Under the pieces are notes generated by a model. The model saw only the letters and a program-made list of their open reading frames with translations. It searched no databases and was not told where the DNA came from. Made by a program: the position numbers and the translations under genes. Shown here piece after piece: positions 28,351 to 37,299 of a DNA stretch of 64,000 bases (within the stretch, counting starts at the first letter, position 1; every line of letters starts with the position of its first letter). The stretch covers positions 1,612,001 through 1,676,000 of the forward strand of contig NZ_CP158480.1 of assembly GCF_050920755.1 (NCBI RefSeq), written 5' to 3'. The DNA is from Oligella sp050920755. GTDB taxonomy: Bacteria; Pseudomonadota; Gammaproteobacteria; Burkholderiales; Burkholderiaceae_B.

Positions 28351-28428
28351 TGGCGCGCCCGGCAGGATTTGAACCCACGACCCCTTGGTTCGTAGCCAAG
28401 TACTCTAATCCAACTGAGCTACGGGCGC
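28351..28428 (-). tRNA. tRNA-Arg (anticodon ACG)
   Basis: Full cloverleaf on the minus strand: acceptor GCGCCCG with CGGGCGC, D arm GCTC/GAGT, anticodon stem CTTGG/CCAAG around loop CTACGAA (anticodon ACG, normally edited to ICG), T arm GTGGG-TTCAAAT-CCTGC, discriminator G and encoded CCA. It lies 12 bp downstream of tRNA-Met. Confidence 0.96.
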
Positions 28429-28440
28429 ATATTAAGAAGT

Positions 28441-28517
28441 TGGTGGCTCTTCCCCGACTCGAACGGGGGACCTGCGGATTATGATTCCGTCGCTCTAACC
28501 GACTGAGCTAAAGAGCC
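28441..28517 (-). tRNA. tRNA-Met (anticodon CAT)
   Basis: Full cloverleaf on the minus strand: acceptor GGCTCTT with AAGAGCC, D arm GCTC/GAGC, anticodon loop ATCATAA (anticodon CAT), T arm CCCCG-TTCGAGT-CGGGG, discriminator A and encoded CCA. The first anticodon-stem pair is an A-C mismatch. It pairs fully at the acceptor end, so it is not an initiator tRNA. Elongator Met is most likely; a lysidine-type tRNA-Ile2 (CAT) cannot be excluded by eye. Confidence 0.9.
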
Positions 28518-28537
28518 TCTAACAACCTAAGAAAAAG

Positions 28538-28566
28538 ATTATATGATTAAATAAACTGCTTGTCAA
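28538..28566 (-). promoter_or_regulatory. Perfect consensus sigma-70 promoter of the tRNA unit
   Basis: On the minus strand, TTGACA (28566-28561), a 17-bp spacer and TATAAT (28543-28538), about 20 bp ahead of the tRNA-Met 5' end. Both hexamers and the spacing match the consensus exactly. Confidence 0.93.
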
Positions 28567-28747
28567 CACAAACAATTAAAACCATTTAAATAATACAAAT
28601 CTGTAAGATAAAAACGACAGCCCTAATCAGCCTTATTTACAATAATGCAAGGCGTACTTAAAAAATACGAAACTCACGCCGAAAATAAGCGGTTATATTC
28701 TTTCTTTGCCCTGATTATTTGAGCAAAATCAGTAGATAAATAAAATT

Positions 28748-28777
28748 TTGAAATCCGAGTCTAGAATCAGTTATGAT
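28748..28777 (+). promoter_or_regulatory. Probable sigma-70 promoter of dctP
   Basis: TTGAAA (28748-28753), 18-bp spacer, TATGAT (28772-28777); each hexamer matches five of six consensus positions. Predicted start near 28784, about 70 bp before the dctP ATG. Confidence 0.65.
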
Positions 28778-28855
28778 TGTAGTTTCAAGTCGTAATAAAA
28801 TGTACATCTTTTAATTTCACGACTTTTATTTTACCAAGGATGGAGTATTAAACAC

Positions 28856-29854
28856 ATGAAAAAGATTTTCAAAGCACTCGTGTTACCTGTTGCTTTATCA
28901 ATGGCAGGTATTGTGGGGACAGCACAAGCACAATCACCGGTAGTGATTAAGTTCGCTCACGTAGTAGCCGACTCAACCCCTAAGGGTAAAGGCGCCTTAC
29001 TATTTAAGGAAAAAGCCGAGGAGCGCTTAGGCGATAAGGTCAAAGTTGAGGTCTACTCTAACTCTTCCTTATATGGTGACGGTCAAGAGATGGATGCCCT
29101 ACTTTCCGGTGACGTACAATTATTAGCACCTTCTTTAGCTAAGTTTGAGCATTTCCAGAAGAAAATCCAGATTTTCGATTTACCATTCTTATTTGAAGAC
29201 ATTGATGCCCTTGACCGTTTCCAACAAAGTGAAGCCGGTCAAAGCCTCTTAAAAAGCATGGAAGATAAAAACATCACCGGTTTGACCTACTGGCACAATG
29301 GTATGAAGCAGTTATCTGCTAACCAGCCACTACGTGTACCGCGTGATGCGCGTGGTCTACGTTTCCGTGTACAGGCTTCTAATGTTCTTGAGGAGCAGTT
29401 TAAAGCACTGCGCGCCAACCCTCGTAAAATCGCTTTCGCTGAGGTTTATCAATCACTACAAACGGGTGTAGTTAACGGCGCTGAGAATCCCTATTCAAAT
29501 ATCTATTCTCAAAAAATGCATGAAGTGCAAAAGTATATTACTGAGTCGAATCACGGTTTGATTGACTACATGGTAATTACCAATACTAAGTTCTGGAACG
29601 GATTAGACAGCGATGTTCGTACTGCCCTTGAGGATGTATTAAAGGAAGTCACTGTCGAGGTTAACAAAATGGCTAAAGAGCTAAACGACGGTGATAAGCA
29701 AAACATCCTTAATGCCGGCACAACCGAAATCATCACGCTAACACCTGAACAACGCGAGCAATGGCGTGAGGCTGTACAGCCTGTATGGAAAAAGTTTGAG
29801 GATGAGATCGGTGCTGATTTAATTCAAGCTGCCGTCGACTCTAACAAGAAGTAA
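28856..29854 (+). CDS. dctP: TRAP transporter periplasmic binding protein DctP
   Basis: Substrate-binding subunit of a C4-dicarboxylate-type TRAP transporter (332 residues). Signal peptide about residues 1-25, ending AQA. DctP-family features: IKFAHVVADSTPKGKGAL, the ligand-clamping Arg region GLRFRVQASNVLEEQ, and FAEVYQSLQTGVVNGAENP followed by SNIYSQKMHEVQKY. These resemble C4-dicarboxylate (malate, succinate, fumarate) DctP rather than sialic acid or ectoine receptors, so dicarboxylate is the best guess. It is followed by a terminator and then dctQM. Confidence 0.92.
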   Translation: MKKIFKALVLPVALSMAGIVGTAQAQSPVVIKFAHVVADSTPKGKGALLFKEKAEERLGDKVKVEVYSNSSLYGDGQEMDALLSGDVQLLAPSLAKFEHFQKKIQIFDLPFLFEDIDALDRFQQSEAGQSLLKSMEDKNITGLTYWHNGMKQLSANQPLRVPRDARGLRFRVQASNVLEEQFKALRANPRKIAFAEVYQSLQTGVVNGAENPYSNIYSQKMHEVQKYITESNHGLIDYMVITNTKFWNGLDSDVRTALEDVLKEVTVEVNKMAKELNDGDKQNILNAGTTEIITLTPEQREQWREAVQPVWKKFEDEIGADLIQAAVDSNKK

Positions 29855-29880
29855 TCCCTCAATCACGATGTGATTTGAAA

Positions 29881-29920
29881 GCCCCCTAAGCCATCAACCA
29901 ACTCAGGGGGCATTTTTTTA
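29881..29920 (+). terminator. Intrinsic terminator between dctP and dctQ
   Basis: GCCCCCTAAG pairs with CTCAGGGGGC (one mismatch) and is followed by A and seven T residues. It probably limits read-through so that the binding protein is made in excess of the membrane subunits. Confidence 0.85.
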
Positions 29921-29995
29921 TAAAAATAAAAACGCAATTAAACGGCTGCGATTGCGGCAGTTCAATTTTCCGGCTATTAGGTAAAGGAAAACTTT

Positions 29996-30679
29996 ATGTT
30001 TATAAATGCCTACCGCACGATGGATAGATTATGGCAGAAAACTGAAAAGTTTCTGATCGTATTTATTCTATCTGCGATGACACTTGTCACTTTTTTCTAC
30101 ACCATGTTTAATAACCTCTACGTGCCTTTTTACGGACTGGGCGGTTGGTTTGTAGATACCGCTGCGGGTGATTTCTTTGATGCAATCGGCGACTTCATTA
30201 TGGACACAGCCACTGCATTTAACTGGGCCAATGAGTTCACAGCGATTTGCTTTGCATGGCTAATCTTTTTCTGCATGTCCTATGGCGTGCGTGTCGGCGG
30301 ACACCTCGGCGTTGATGCATTGATTAAAATGTTTAATACACGCACTCGACGGATTCTTGCCTTTATCGGCTTAACTGCTTGCTTACTCTATGGTGGCATT
30401 ATGCTTTATGCCAGTCTGGAGTGGGTGCACACCTTTTATAAATACGGCACCCTGACTAATGGTCTTGATCGCTTCGGCATTGCGCGTTGGCATGTGACCA
30501 TTATCGTGCCGATTGGTTTTGCGCTATTTATTATTCGCTATTTGGAAATCGGTTATCGCTTAATTACCGGTCAACAATATGATCTGGGGCTGGCGAATGA
30601 GGCTAAAGATGCCGTCGAGGAACTCGCTGTGCACAACCAATCCGACCACCACACTGACTTAGTAACGGAGAAAAAGTAA
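29996..30679 (+). CDS. dctQ: TRAP transporter small permease DctQ
   Basis: Small integral membrane subunit (227 residues) with four hydrophobic segments: about residues 18-38, 75-95, 118-140 and 158-180. Between the first two lies a long loop, as in the C4-dicarboxylate DctQ type. Conserved patches: ANEFTAICFAWLIFFCMSYG and RVGGHLGVDAL. The C-terminus is charged and His-rich. Its stop overlaps the dctM ATG by one base (TAATG), so the two are translationally coupled. Confidence 0.9.
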   Translation: MFINAYRTMDRLWQKTEKFLIVFILSAMTLVTFFYTMFNNLYVPFYGLGGWFVDTAAGDFFDAIGDFIMDTATAFNWANEFTAICFAWLIFFCMSYGVRVGGHLGVDALIKMFNTRTRRILAFIGLTACLLYGGIMLYASLEWVHTFYKYGTLTNGLDRFGIARWHVTIIVPIGFALFIIRYLEIGYRLITGQQYDLGLANEAKDAVEELAVHNQSDHHTDLVTEKK

Positions 30680-31962
30680 TGACGATTCTGGTTTTATTTG
30701 CTTTGCTTTTCGGCCTGATGCTAATCGGTGTACCTATTGCCATTTCTTTAGGTTTATCCAGTGCTATTACCATTATCTTCTTTAGTCCCGACACGGTACG
30801 CGGTCTGGTCATTAAGATGTTTGAAACTTCCGAGCACTATACTTTATTGGCAATTCCCTTCTTCTTAATCGCCGGTGCCTTTATGACCACCGGTGGGGTT
30901 GCCAGACGCCTGATTGACTTTGCCAACGCCTGCGTCGGTCATGTGCGCGGTGGTTTGGCTATTGGATCGGTATTAGCTTGTATGCTGTTTGCCGCCCTTT
31001 CCGGCTCCAGTCCGGCCACTGTGGCTGCCGTCGGTTCAATTGCGATTGCCGGTATGGTACGTTCAGGCTATCCGCTGGAATTCGGTGCAGGTATTATCTG
31101 TAATGCCGGTACCCTCGGTATTCTGATTCCACCTTCAATTGTGATGGTTGTTTATGCAGCAGCTACAGAGCAATCGGTCGGTAAAATGTTTATCGCCGGT
31201 GTGGTACCCGGTCTATTACTGGGTGTAGCATTAATGCTTGCCATCTATATTGTGGCTCGTGTGAAAAAGCTCCCGGCGCAACCGCGTGCCACTTTCCGTG
31301 AATGGATTGTTGCCCTGAGAAAATCACTTTGGGGCTTATTGCTGATTGTGATTATTCTGGGTGGTATTTACTCCGGTATGTACACGCCGACAGAGGCTGC
31401 TGCCGTGGCTGCGGTTTACTCTGCCTTTATTGCCCTTTTTGTATACAAAGATATGGGTTTAAAGGACTTACCGCGTGTGATGCTCGACTCGGGTAAAATG
31501 ACCGTGATGCTGATGTTTATCATCGCAAATGCCATGCTGTTTGCCCATGTCTTGACCACAGAGCAAATCCCACAGCTCATCTCTCAATGGGTATTGAGCC
31601 TGGGTTTAGAGCCATGGATGTTCCTAATTGTGGTGAACTTGGTGCTACTGGTTGCCGGTAATTTTATGGAGCCTACTGCCATTATCTTAATTATTGCGCC
31701 GATCTTCTTCCCTATTGCCACCCAGTTGGGTATTGATCCGATTCACTTCGGTATCATTATGGTGGTGAATATGGAAATCGGTCTAATCACACCGCCAGTG
31801 GGTCTGAACCTATTTGTGAGTTCTGCCGTGACCGGTATGCCGGTAACTAAAACAATCAAAGCCGCCATGCCATGGTTGTTGATTTTATTGGCATTCTTGC
31901 TTGTTATTACCTACGTGCCGGTGGTTTCTCTGGGTTTACCGGAGTTACTCGGTGCACAGTAA
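30679..31962 (+). CDS. dctM: TRAP transporter large permease DctM
   Basis: Large ion-transporter-superfamily subunit (427 residues, usual length) with about 12 hydrophobic segments; it couples the sodium gradient to substrate import. Typical motifs: FGLMLIGVPIAISLGLSS, FFLIAGAFMTTGGVARRL, SGSSPATVAAVGSIAIAGM, GTLGILIPPSIVMVVYA and EIGLITPPVGLNLFV. Last gene of the dctPQM unit, followed by a strong terminator. Confidence 0.95.
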   Translation: MTILVLFALLFGLMLIGVPIAISLGLSSAITIIFFSPDTVRGLVIKMFETSEHYTLLAIPFFLIAGAFMTTGGVARRLIDFANACVGHVRGGLAIGSVLACMLFAALSGSSPATVAAVGSIAIAGMVRSGYPLEFGAGIICNAGTLGILIPPSIVMVVYAAATEQSVGKMFIAGVVPGLLLGVALMLAIYIVARVKKLPAQPRATFREWIVALRKSLWGLLLIVIILGGIYSGMYTPTEAAAVAAVYSAFIALFVYKDMGLKDLPRVMLDSGKMTVMLMFIIANAMLFAHVLTTEQIPQLISQWVLSLGLEPWMFLIVVNLVLLVAGNFMEPTAIILIIAPIFFPIATQLGIDPIHFGIIMVVNMEIGLITPPVGLNLFVSSAVTGMPVTKTIKAAMPWLLILLAFLLVITYVPVVSLGLPELLGAQ

Positions 31963-31981
31963 TTTCTGATTAAGAGCAAAT

Positions 31982-32017
31982 AAAATCCCCGTTTACTTCA
32001 CAATAAACGGGGATTTT
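31982..32017. terminator. Bidirectional terminator between dctM and livF
   Basis: Perfect 14-bp stem AAAATCCCCGTTTA/TAAACGGGGATTTT with an 8-nt loop between two convergent genes; A and T tracts flank it on both strands. Confidence 0.93.
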
Positions 32018-32020
32018 AAT

Positions 32021-32785
32021 TTATAGCGATTCCTTTTTACTGCTACCTAAGCCCAGATAGCTTTCAATCACACCGGGGTGATTTAACAGCTCAGAAGCCG
32101 GTCCGCTTAAGCTTAAACGACCCATTTCTAACACATAGGCGTAATCTGCAATCTGTAAGGCGGCACGGGCATTTTGTTCCACCAGTAGAATTGAAGCACC
32201 CTGCTCCCTTAGGTACTGAATCATTTGGAAAATCTCCCGTACAATCAGTGGCGCCAGACCTAGGCTCGGCTCATCCAAGAGTAATAGACTTGGGTTGGTC
32301 ATCAAAGCACGGCCTAGCGCCAGCATTTGACGCTCACCTCCGGATAAGGTACCGGCATATTGCTTACGACGCTCTTTTAAACGTGGAAAGAGCTCATAAA
32401 TATCCTTCAGCTTATATTGACGCTCACCGTCTTTATCCGCACGAAATCTAAAAGCACCTAAAATGAGATTATCCTCAACCGTCATTGAATTGAAGAGCTC
32501 ACGGGTTTCCGGCACCAGACTAAGTCCGCGCACTACGCGACGCTCAACCTCAAGCGCAGAGACATTTTCCCCCAAATAATTCACGACACCGGTACAATGA
32601 CCATTAGCCGGTAAATTACCCATTAAAGCATTCATCAAACTGGTCTTACCGGCACCATTGACGCCGATAACGGTAACAATCTGACTGGGACGGATATTAA
32701 TACTTACCTCATCAACCATTTGTACCTGACCGTAATAGACGGAAATATTTTGAGCGTCTAATAACAACTCTGTCGGCTTATTCAT
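32021..32785 (-). CDS. livF: Branched-chain amino-acid ABC transporter ATPase LivF
   Basis: Second ATPase of a Liv-type importer (254 residues from this start). Walker A GVNGAGKTS, signature LSGGERQMLALGRAL, Walker B LLLLDEPSLGLAP and H-loop ILLVEQNARAAL. The frame is open upstream to 32857, but the ATG at 32785 gives the normal LivF length, has GGGAGGT upstream and overlaps the livMG stop by 8 bp, indicating translational coupling. Last gene of the operon. Confidence 0.93.
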   Translation of the reverse strand: MNKPTELLLDAQNISVYYGQVQMVDEVSINIRPSQIVTVIGVNGAGKTSLMNALMGNLPANGHCTGVVNYLGENVSALEVERRVVRGLSLVPETRELFNSMTVEDNLILGAFRFRADKDGERQYKLKDIYELFPRLKERRKQYAGTLSGGERQMLALGRALMTNPSLLLLDEPSLGLAPLIVREIFQMIQYLREQGASILLVEQNARAALQIADYAYVLEMGRLSLSGPASELLNHPGVIESYLGLGSSKKESL

Positions 32786-34667
32786 CGGCAATACCTCCCA
32801 AATAAGCTTCCAAGACCGCAGGATTAGTTCGTACTTGGGCCGGTGTACCCTCGGCAATTTGGGTACCGAAGTCCATCACCACCAGATGATTGGTTAAACG
32901 CATCACAAAGTCCATATCATGTTCAACTAATAAAATACTCATGCCCTGATCACGTAGGGCATGTAAGACCTTGGCCAATGCCTCTTTTTCCTTGTAGCGT
33001 AAACCGGCTGCCGGTTCATCCAATAATAACAAACTCGGATCCAGGCAAAGTGCACGGGCAATTTCCACAATACGCTGCTGCCCCAGTGATAAACCACCGA
33101 CCGGTAACAGAGCATATTCCTCCAGACCGACTCGACGCAGCTGCTTCATGGCCTCATCTAACAGCTGATGCTCAGACTCGCTTTCTAAATGTAAAGCACC
33201 GCGAATCGCACCGCTACCTGCACGTAAATGAGCACCTAGAGCGACGTTTTCTACCACACTGATATCAGGCAATAACTGTACATGCTGGAAGGTTCTTGCC
33301 ACCCCTAATTCGGCAATACGGTGCGCCGGCCAATTGGAAATATCCTGACCTTGGAATAATACCCTACCGGAAGTCAAATTCAGTACACCGGTTAATAAAT
33401 TAAAAGTGGTACTTTTACCGGCGCCGTTAGGGCCGATTAAGCCCATAATCTCACCGACTTTAATTTCAAAACTGATGCTGTTTACGGCTACCAAGCCGCC
33501 AAATTCCTTACGGATATTTTGAACCTGTAAAATCGCTTTATTCATAGCCAGAGGCTGTGACCGCTTTTCTTGGCGCGGTGCTAAAGGCGTGGCAGGCTTT
33601 TCTAAGCGCAAACGCTCCACCCCATAAGCTAAACGCGTGCTGCCACCCTCTTCACGAGCGTCTGAGTTACGTGCATCCTTGAAGCGTCTCACCCATTGAA
33701 CCAACAATGGAATCAAGCCTTTACGGGCGTATTGCAGAATTAACACCATCATCACGCCGAAGAAAACCATCTCGACGTTGATATTACTACCAATAATTTT
33801 AGGGGCGATATTTTGAATTTGATCGCGCAAAATCAAAATCATCGCAGCACCGAAAATCGCTCCCCATAAACTACCGAAACCACCAATAATCGCCATAAAC
33901 AGGTATTCAATACCGTAATTCAGACCGAAGGTGCTGGGACTGACTGCACGCTGTTCATGCGCATATAACCAACCGGCGAGACCGGCCAATAAAGCCGCAT
34001 AAACAAAGGCCAGCATCTTATAATGATGCGTTTTAACACCAAAGGAGCACGCCATCAGCTCACCACGATTTAAGGCACGGATGGCACGACCGGTGCGAGA
34101 GTTTAAGAGATTCTGGCTTAACCACAAAGCCACTAACACGCTGAACCAAATCAGATAAAAATTATTACGCGCCGGTTGTAAGGAAATACCGAAAATATGG
34201 ATTGACGGCACCCCGGGCAAACCGTCATGACGCCCTAAAAAGCTCATATTACCGAACAAATAATAAAATACAAGGCACAAGGCAATCGTACTTAAGGGTA
34301 AAAAATGGCCCGATAAACGCAAGGTCAATTGCCCTAAAATCCAAGCCACCACACCGGTAATTAACAACCCGACCGCTAAACCCAAAAACGGTGAATAGCC
34401 TAAAGTCACCGTCATATAAGCGCTGGCATAAGCACCTATACCGACAAACGCCGCTTGACCAAAAGAAGTCATCCCGGCTGAGCCTGTCAAAATCACCAGA
34501 CCGAAAACCACTAACGCCGAAATACCGATGCTGTTCATCTGGTTAATCCAGAATTCCGGCACCATGGATAACTGCGGCAAAATAATTAAAAACAGAATGA
34601 ATAGCAGAACAAAAGGATTAAACTTCCGCAATTTGACATTTTTATGAGAAGGCTTTAATTGATCCAT
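32778..34667 (-). CDS. Fused LivM permease / LivG ATPase
   Basis: One 629-residue ORF that joins two parts of the importer. The N-terminal LivM permease (about residues 1-330) has eight or more hydrophobic segments and the motif GQAAFVGIGAYASAYM. A charged linker of about 45 residues follows (rich in Arg, Glu, Pro). The C-terminal LivG ATPase starts near residue 375 (MNKAILQVQNIRKEFGG) with Walker A GPNGAGKSTT, signature LSLGQQRIVEIARAL, Walker B LLLLDEPAAGL and H-loop LLVEHDMDFV. The ATG at 34667 has GAGGAGG upstream inside the livH end. An internal ATG at 33545 could also make free LivG. Confidence 0.92.
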   Translation of the reverse strand: MDQLKPSHKNVKLRKFNPFVLLFILFLIILPQLSMVPEFWINQMNSIGISALVVFGLVILTGSAGMTSFGQAAFVGIGAYASAYMTVTLGYSPFLGLAVGLLITGVVAWILGQLTLRLSGHFLPLSTIALCLVFYYLFGNMSFLGRHDGLPGVPSIHIFGISLQPARNNFYLIWFSVLVALWLSQNLLNSRTGRAIRALNRGELMACSFGVKTHHYKMLAFVYAALLAGLAGWLYAHEQRAVSPSTFGLNYGIEYLFMAIIGGFGSLWGAIFGAAMILILRDQIQNIAPKIIGSNINVEMVFFGVMMVLILQYARKGLIPLLVQWVRRFKDARNSDAREEGGSTRLAYGVERLRLEKPATPLAPRQEKRSQPLAMNKAILQVQNIRKEFGGLVAVNSISFEIKVGEIMGLIGPNGAGKSTTFNLLTGVLNLTSGRVLFQGQDISNWPAHRIAELGVARTFQHVQLLPDISVVENVALGAHLRAGSGAIRGALHLESESEHQLLDEAMKQLRRVGLEEYALLPVGGLSLGQQRIVEIARALCLDPSLLLLDEPAAGLRYKEKEALAKVLHALRDQGMSILLVEHDMDFVMRLTNHLVVMDFGTQIAEGTPAQVRTNPAVLEAYLGGIADE

Positions 34668-34668
34668 C

Positions 34669-35715
34669 TTATTCCTCCTCATCATGCTTTTGAATGGTTA
34701 ATGAACGAAGTAATAACACCGGTAAAATCAAGGTAAAAACAATCACTTCCTTATAGTCACTGGCCCAGAAGGTGCTAAATGCCTCAATCAGACCCACCGC
34801 CACCGCAGCAACAGCGGCAATCGGATAACTGACCAAGCCCCCGATAATAGCGCCGACAAAACCTTTAAGACCAATCATAAAACCGGTTTCGTAAGTAATG
34901 GTAATAAATGACACCAGTAAAATACCGGAAACCACACCGATTAAAGCTGTAATCCAGAAGCTGATATAACCTGCCAAACCGGTACTGATACCCATCAAAC
35001 GAGCACCCTTTCGGTTTACTGCCGTAGCGCGCAGGGCCTTACCATAAATCGTTTTTTCAAAGAAAATATACAAAGCAATAATAATTAAAACGGTCATGGT
35101 AATTACAAAGAGACTTTGATAGCTCCACATCAAACCGAAAAACTCGACGGTACCGTCAAAAAAAGGCTCGGAAACTCGCCAACCCTCGGCTCCGAAAAAG
35201 ACTAAACCCAAGCCGACAAAAGCAAAGTGCAAAGCAATGGAAATAATTAACAACAATAGACCCGGTGCCTCTGCCACCGGCTTAAAGACCAAACGATAAA
35301 CCATAGGGCCAAGCGGTACAATCAACAACAGGGTTAATAAAGCCTTTAACCAGATTGAAGGCTCAGTCGCTAAAATAGGCGGCACCATAAAGGCTAAAGC
35401 GAAAGGCAACAGCACATAAAGCAAAGCTGCCTTTAAGAGATGCACTGCGGAACAAGCTCGCTTAATTAAAAAGCGATACAGCTCCATCAAAAATATCAAT
35501 GTACCGAAAACCGGTAACAGCCAGATGGTGGCCGGTGTTTGGCCATTGACCATAATGGCAAAAGTCAAGGCACCGAAAGAAACAAACTCACCTTGAGCAA
35601 TAAAAATTATTCGCGTAACGGCAAAAACGAGTACCAGTGCGACAGCCATCAGGGCGTAGATTACCCCGGTTACCAAACCATCCTGCATAAGGATTTTGGC
35701 GATTTCCCAATTCAT
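34669..35715 (-). CDS. livH: Branched-chain amino-acid ABC transporter permease LivH
   Basis: LivH-family inner-membrane permease with about nine hydrophobic segments. Signature regions: LVTGVIYALMAVALVLVFAV, IIFIAQGEFVSFGAL and the C-terminal GFVGAIIGGLVSYPIAAVAA. It has 348 residues, longer than the usual 290-310, because of an extra hydrophobic insert at about residues 65-130 (VLLPFALAFMVPP region). Its stop lies 2 bp from the livMG start. The ligand is probably a branched-chain or related amino acid, set by LivK. Confidence 0.9.
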   Translation of the reverse strand: MNWEIAKILMQDGLVTGVIYALMAVALVLVFAVTRIIFIAQGEFVSFGALTFAIMVNGQTPATIWLLPVFGTLIFLMELYRFLIKRACSAVHLLKAALLYVLLPFALAFMVPPILATEPSIWLKALLTLLLIVPLGPMVYRLVFKPVAEAPGLLLLIISIALHFAFVGLGLVFFGAEGWRVSEPFFDGTVEFFGLMWSYQSLFVITMTVLIIIALYIFFEKTIYGKALRATAVNRKGARLMGISTGLAGYISFWITALIGVVSGILLVSFITITYETGFMIGLKGFVGAIIGGLVSYPIAAVAAVAVGLIEAFSTFWASDYKEVIVFTLILPVLLLRSLTIQKHDEEE

Positions 35716-35858
35716 AAATGTACTTATTCTAAAAGTTGCTGCTTGTCGAAGCGGAAAATTTAAATCATCTCTATCAAGAGCTTGATTTTATCAATACTTG
35801 AACAGTTTTTTTAAGACGTTGATGAGTAACAAATTCAAGCAATAAACAATTTAAAAGC

Positions 35859-35880
35859 GCCGGACTCAAAAAAGTCCGGC
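35859..35880 (-). terminator. Hairpin between livK and livH (partial terminator or attenuator)
   Basis: GCCGGACT/AGTCCGGC stem with a 6-nt loop in the 187-bp gap, 23 bp after the livK stop. Downstream on the minus strand is GCTTTTAAA, only a short T run. It probably permits partial read-through, keeping LivK above the membrane subunits. Confidence 0.6.
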
Positions 35881-35902
35881 GAATACTTCAAAAAAGAGTA
35901 AC

Positions 35903-37072
35903 TTACTCTAATTCAGGATTATACAACCACTTACCGTCCTGCACCTTAACCAGTACGCGAGCACGCTCGTCTAAACCGGTGTGATTGTCTTTGGATGTAT
36001 TATAAACGCCGTGTACACCCAAGACCTCTTGGTGATTTTCTAAAGCATCACGCATAGCCGCACGGAACTCCTCTGTACCGGGCTTTGCACCGCTTTCTAA
36101 AGCTTTAGGAATGGCTGAGTTAATCAGAATCGAAGCATCCCACATATGCGCACCGAAGCTGTTCATGGTGTTGGGGCCGAACTTATCATTGTATAGCTTG
36201 GCGTACTCTACACCACCGGCCTTAGACGGATGCGAATCATCCAACTGCTCGGCAACCACCACCGGACCTACCGGTAAAATCACGCCTTCACACGCTTTGG
36301 CACATACACGTAAAAAATCGCCATTGGCCGAGCCATGGGTATGATAAGTGACACCCTTGTAGCCGCGCTGAATTAATTCACGCTGCGGTAAAGCACCCGG
36401 CGTACCAGCCGTACCGACCAATACCGCATCCGGCTTAGCAGAAATAATCTTCATCACCTGACCGGTTACGCTGGTGTCATTACGGGCAAAGCTCTCCTTG
36501 GCAACCACCTTGATGTCGGAGCCTTCAAGTGCCTTTTCCAACTCGGCTAACCAACCGGTACCATAAGCGTCGGCAAAACCGATATAACCGACTGTCTTAA
36601 TGCCCTGCTTTTCCATGTTTTTGCGAATAGCAGCGGCCATGAGCGCGTCATTTTGCGGCGTTTTAAAAGCCCAAACCTTGGCACCCTCTTGCGGTTCAAC
36701 GACCACGGCATTACCCGCTAGACTGATAACCGGTACCTTCATCTCGGCGCCGACGTCTACCATGCCTAATGAACCCGGCGTTACAGTACTACCAACCATC
36801 ACATCGACATTTTGCTCGCTAATCAGCTTACGCATATTGCGCACCGCCTGAGCCGTATCCGTCGCATCATCTAAAACGAAGTACTTGACCTCTACATCAC
36901 CTACCTTGGTAGGTAAAAGTTCTACCGTATTACGCTCATGAATACCGAGTGAAGCCGCCGGACCGGTAGCCGACACCGAAACACCGACATTGACCGTTTG
37001 TGCCATAACAGAACCGGCTGCCAATAATGACGCCACAAGTAAAGCAGGCTTGCTGAGTTTAAAAGTCCCCAT
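35903..37072 (-). CDS. livK: Branched-chain amino-acid-type ABC substrate-binding protein LivK
   Basis: Periplasmic receptor (389 residues). Signal peptide about residues 1-24, ending VMA. The Leu/Ile/Val-binding fold is shown by VNVGVSVSATGPAASLGI, VKYFVLDDATDTAQAV, VMVGSTVTPGSLGM, YIGFADAYGTGWL and AKPDAVLVGTAGTPGALPQ. First gene of a livKH(MG)F operon with its own ribosome site (GGAG). The family also binds other amino acids, amides and aromatic acids, so the ligand is uncertain. Confidence 0.92.
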   Translation of the reverse strand: MGTFKLSKPALLVASLLAAGSVMAQTVNVGVSVSATGPAASLGIHERNTVELLPTKVGDVEVKYFVLDDATDTAQAVRNMRKLISEQNVDVMVGSTVTPGSLGMVDVGAEMKVPVISLAGNAVVVEPQEGAKVWAFKTPQNDALMAAAIRKNMEKQGIKTVGYIGFADAYGTGWLAELEKALEGSDIKVVAKESFARNDTSVTGQVMKIISAKPDAVLVGTAGTPGALPQRELIQRGYKGVTYHTHGSANGDFLRVCAKACEGVILPVGPVVVAEQLDDSHPSKAGGVEYAKLYNDKFGPNTMNSFGAHMWDASILINSAIPKALESGAKPGTEEFRAAMRDALENHQEVLGVHGVYNTSKDNHTGLDERARVLVKVQDGKWLYNPELE

Positions 37073-37299
37073 TGATACTCCGTTTAATGCTTAATTTTTG
37101 TTGATAAAGTAGTAAGTTTAACAGAAAGCCTTTGCCCCTAAATAAAAGCATTCAGTCTATTAGCAAAGACAGAACAAGCAGATTAAAATGACATTGCTTT
37201 TAATTGTAAAAAAACGACGAACAAAATCACGCTTAGGCACATTAAATCGTTGCGCAGTCTGATACACTATGACCCTAACTAATATTATCAATATCATTT

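Larger units (their letters stand above)
28518..28855. other. Divergent intergenic region: tRNA promoter and dctP promoter
   Basis: 338 bp with no gene. It holds the tRNA promoter near its left end and a sigma-70-like dctP promoter near its right end. The middle (about 28570-28740) is AT-rich and I see no further clear element. Confidence 0.7.

Noticed and set aside
28441..28517. tRNA-Ile2 (CAT read as lysidine) instead of tRNA-Met
   Set aside because: Cannot be excluded by eye, but overall pattern and context fit elongator Met better; noted as an alternative in the feature.
32843..33262. 139-codon plus-strand open frame opposite livMG
   Set aside because: His/Pro-rich antisense shadow of the LivG domain with no domain pattern.
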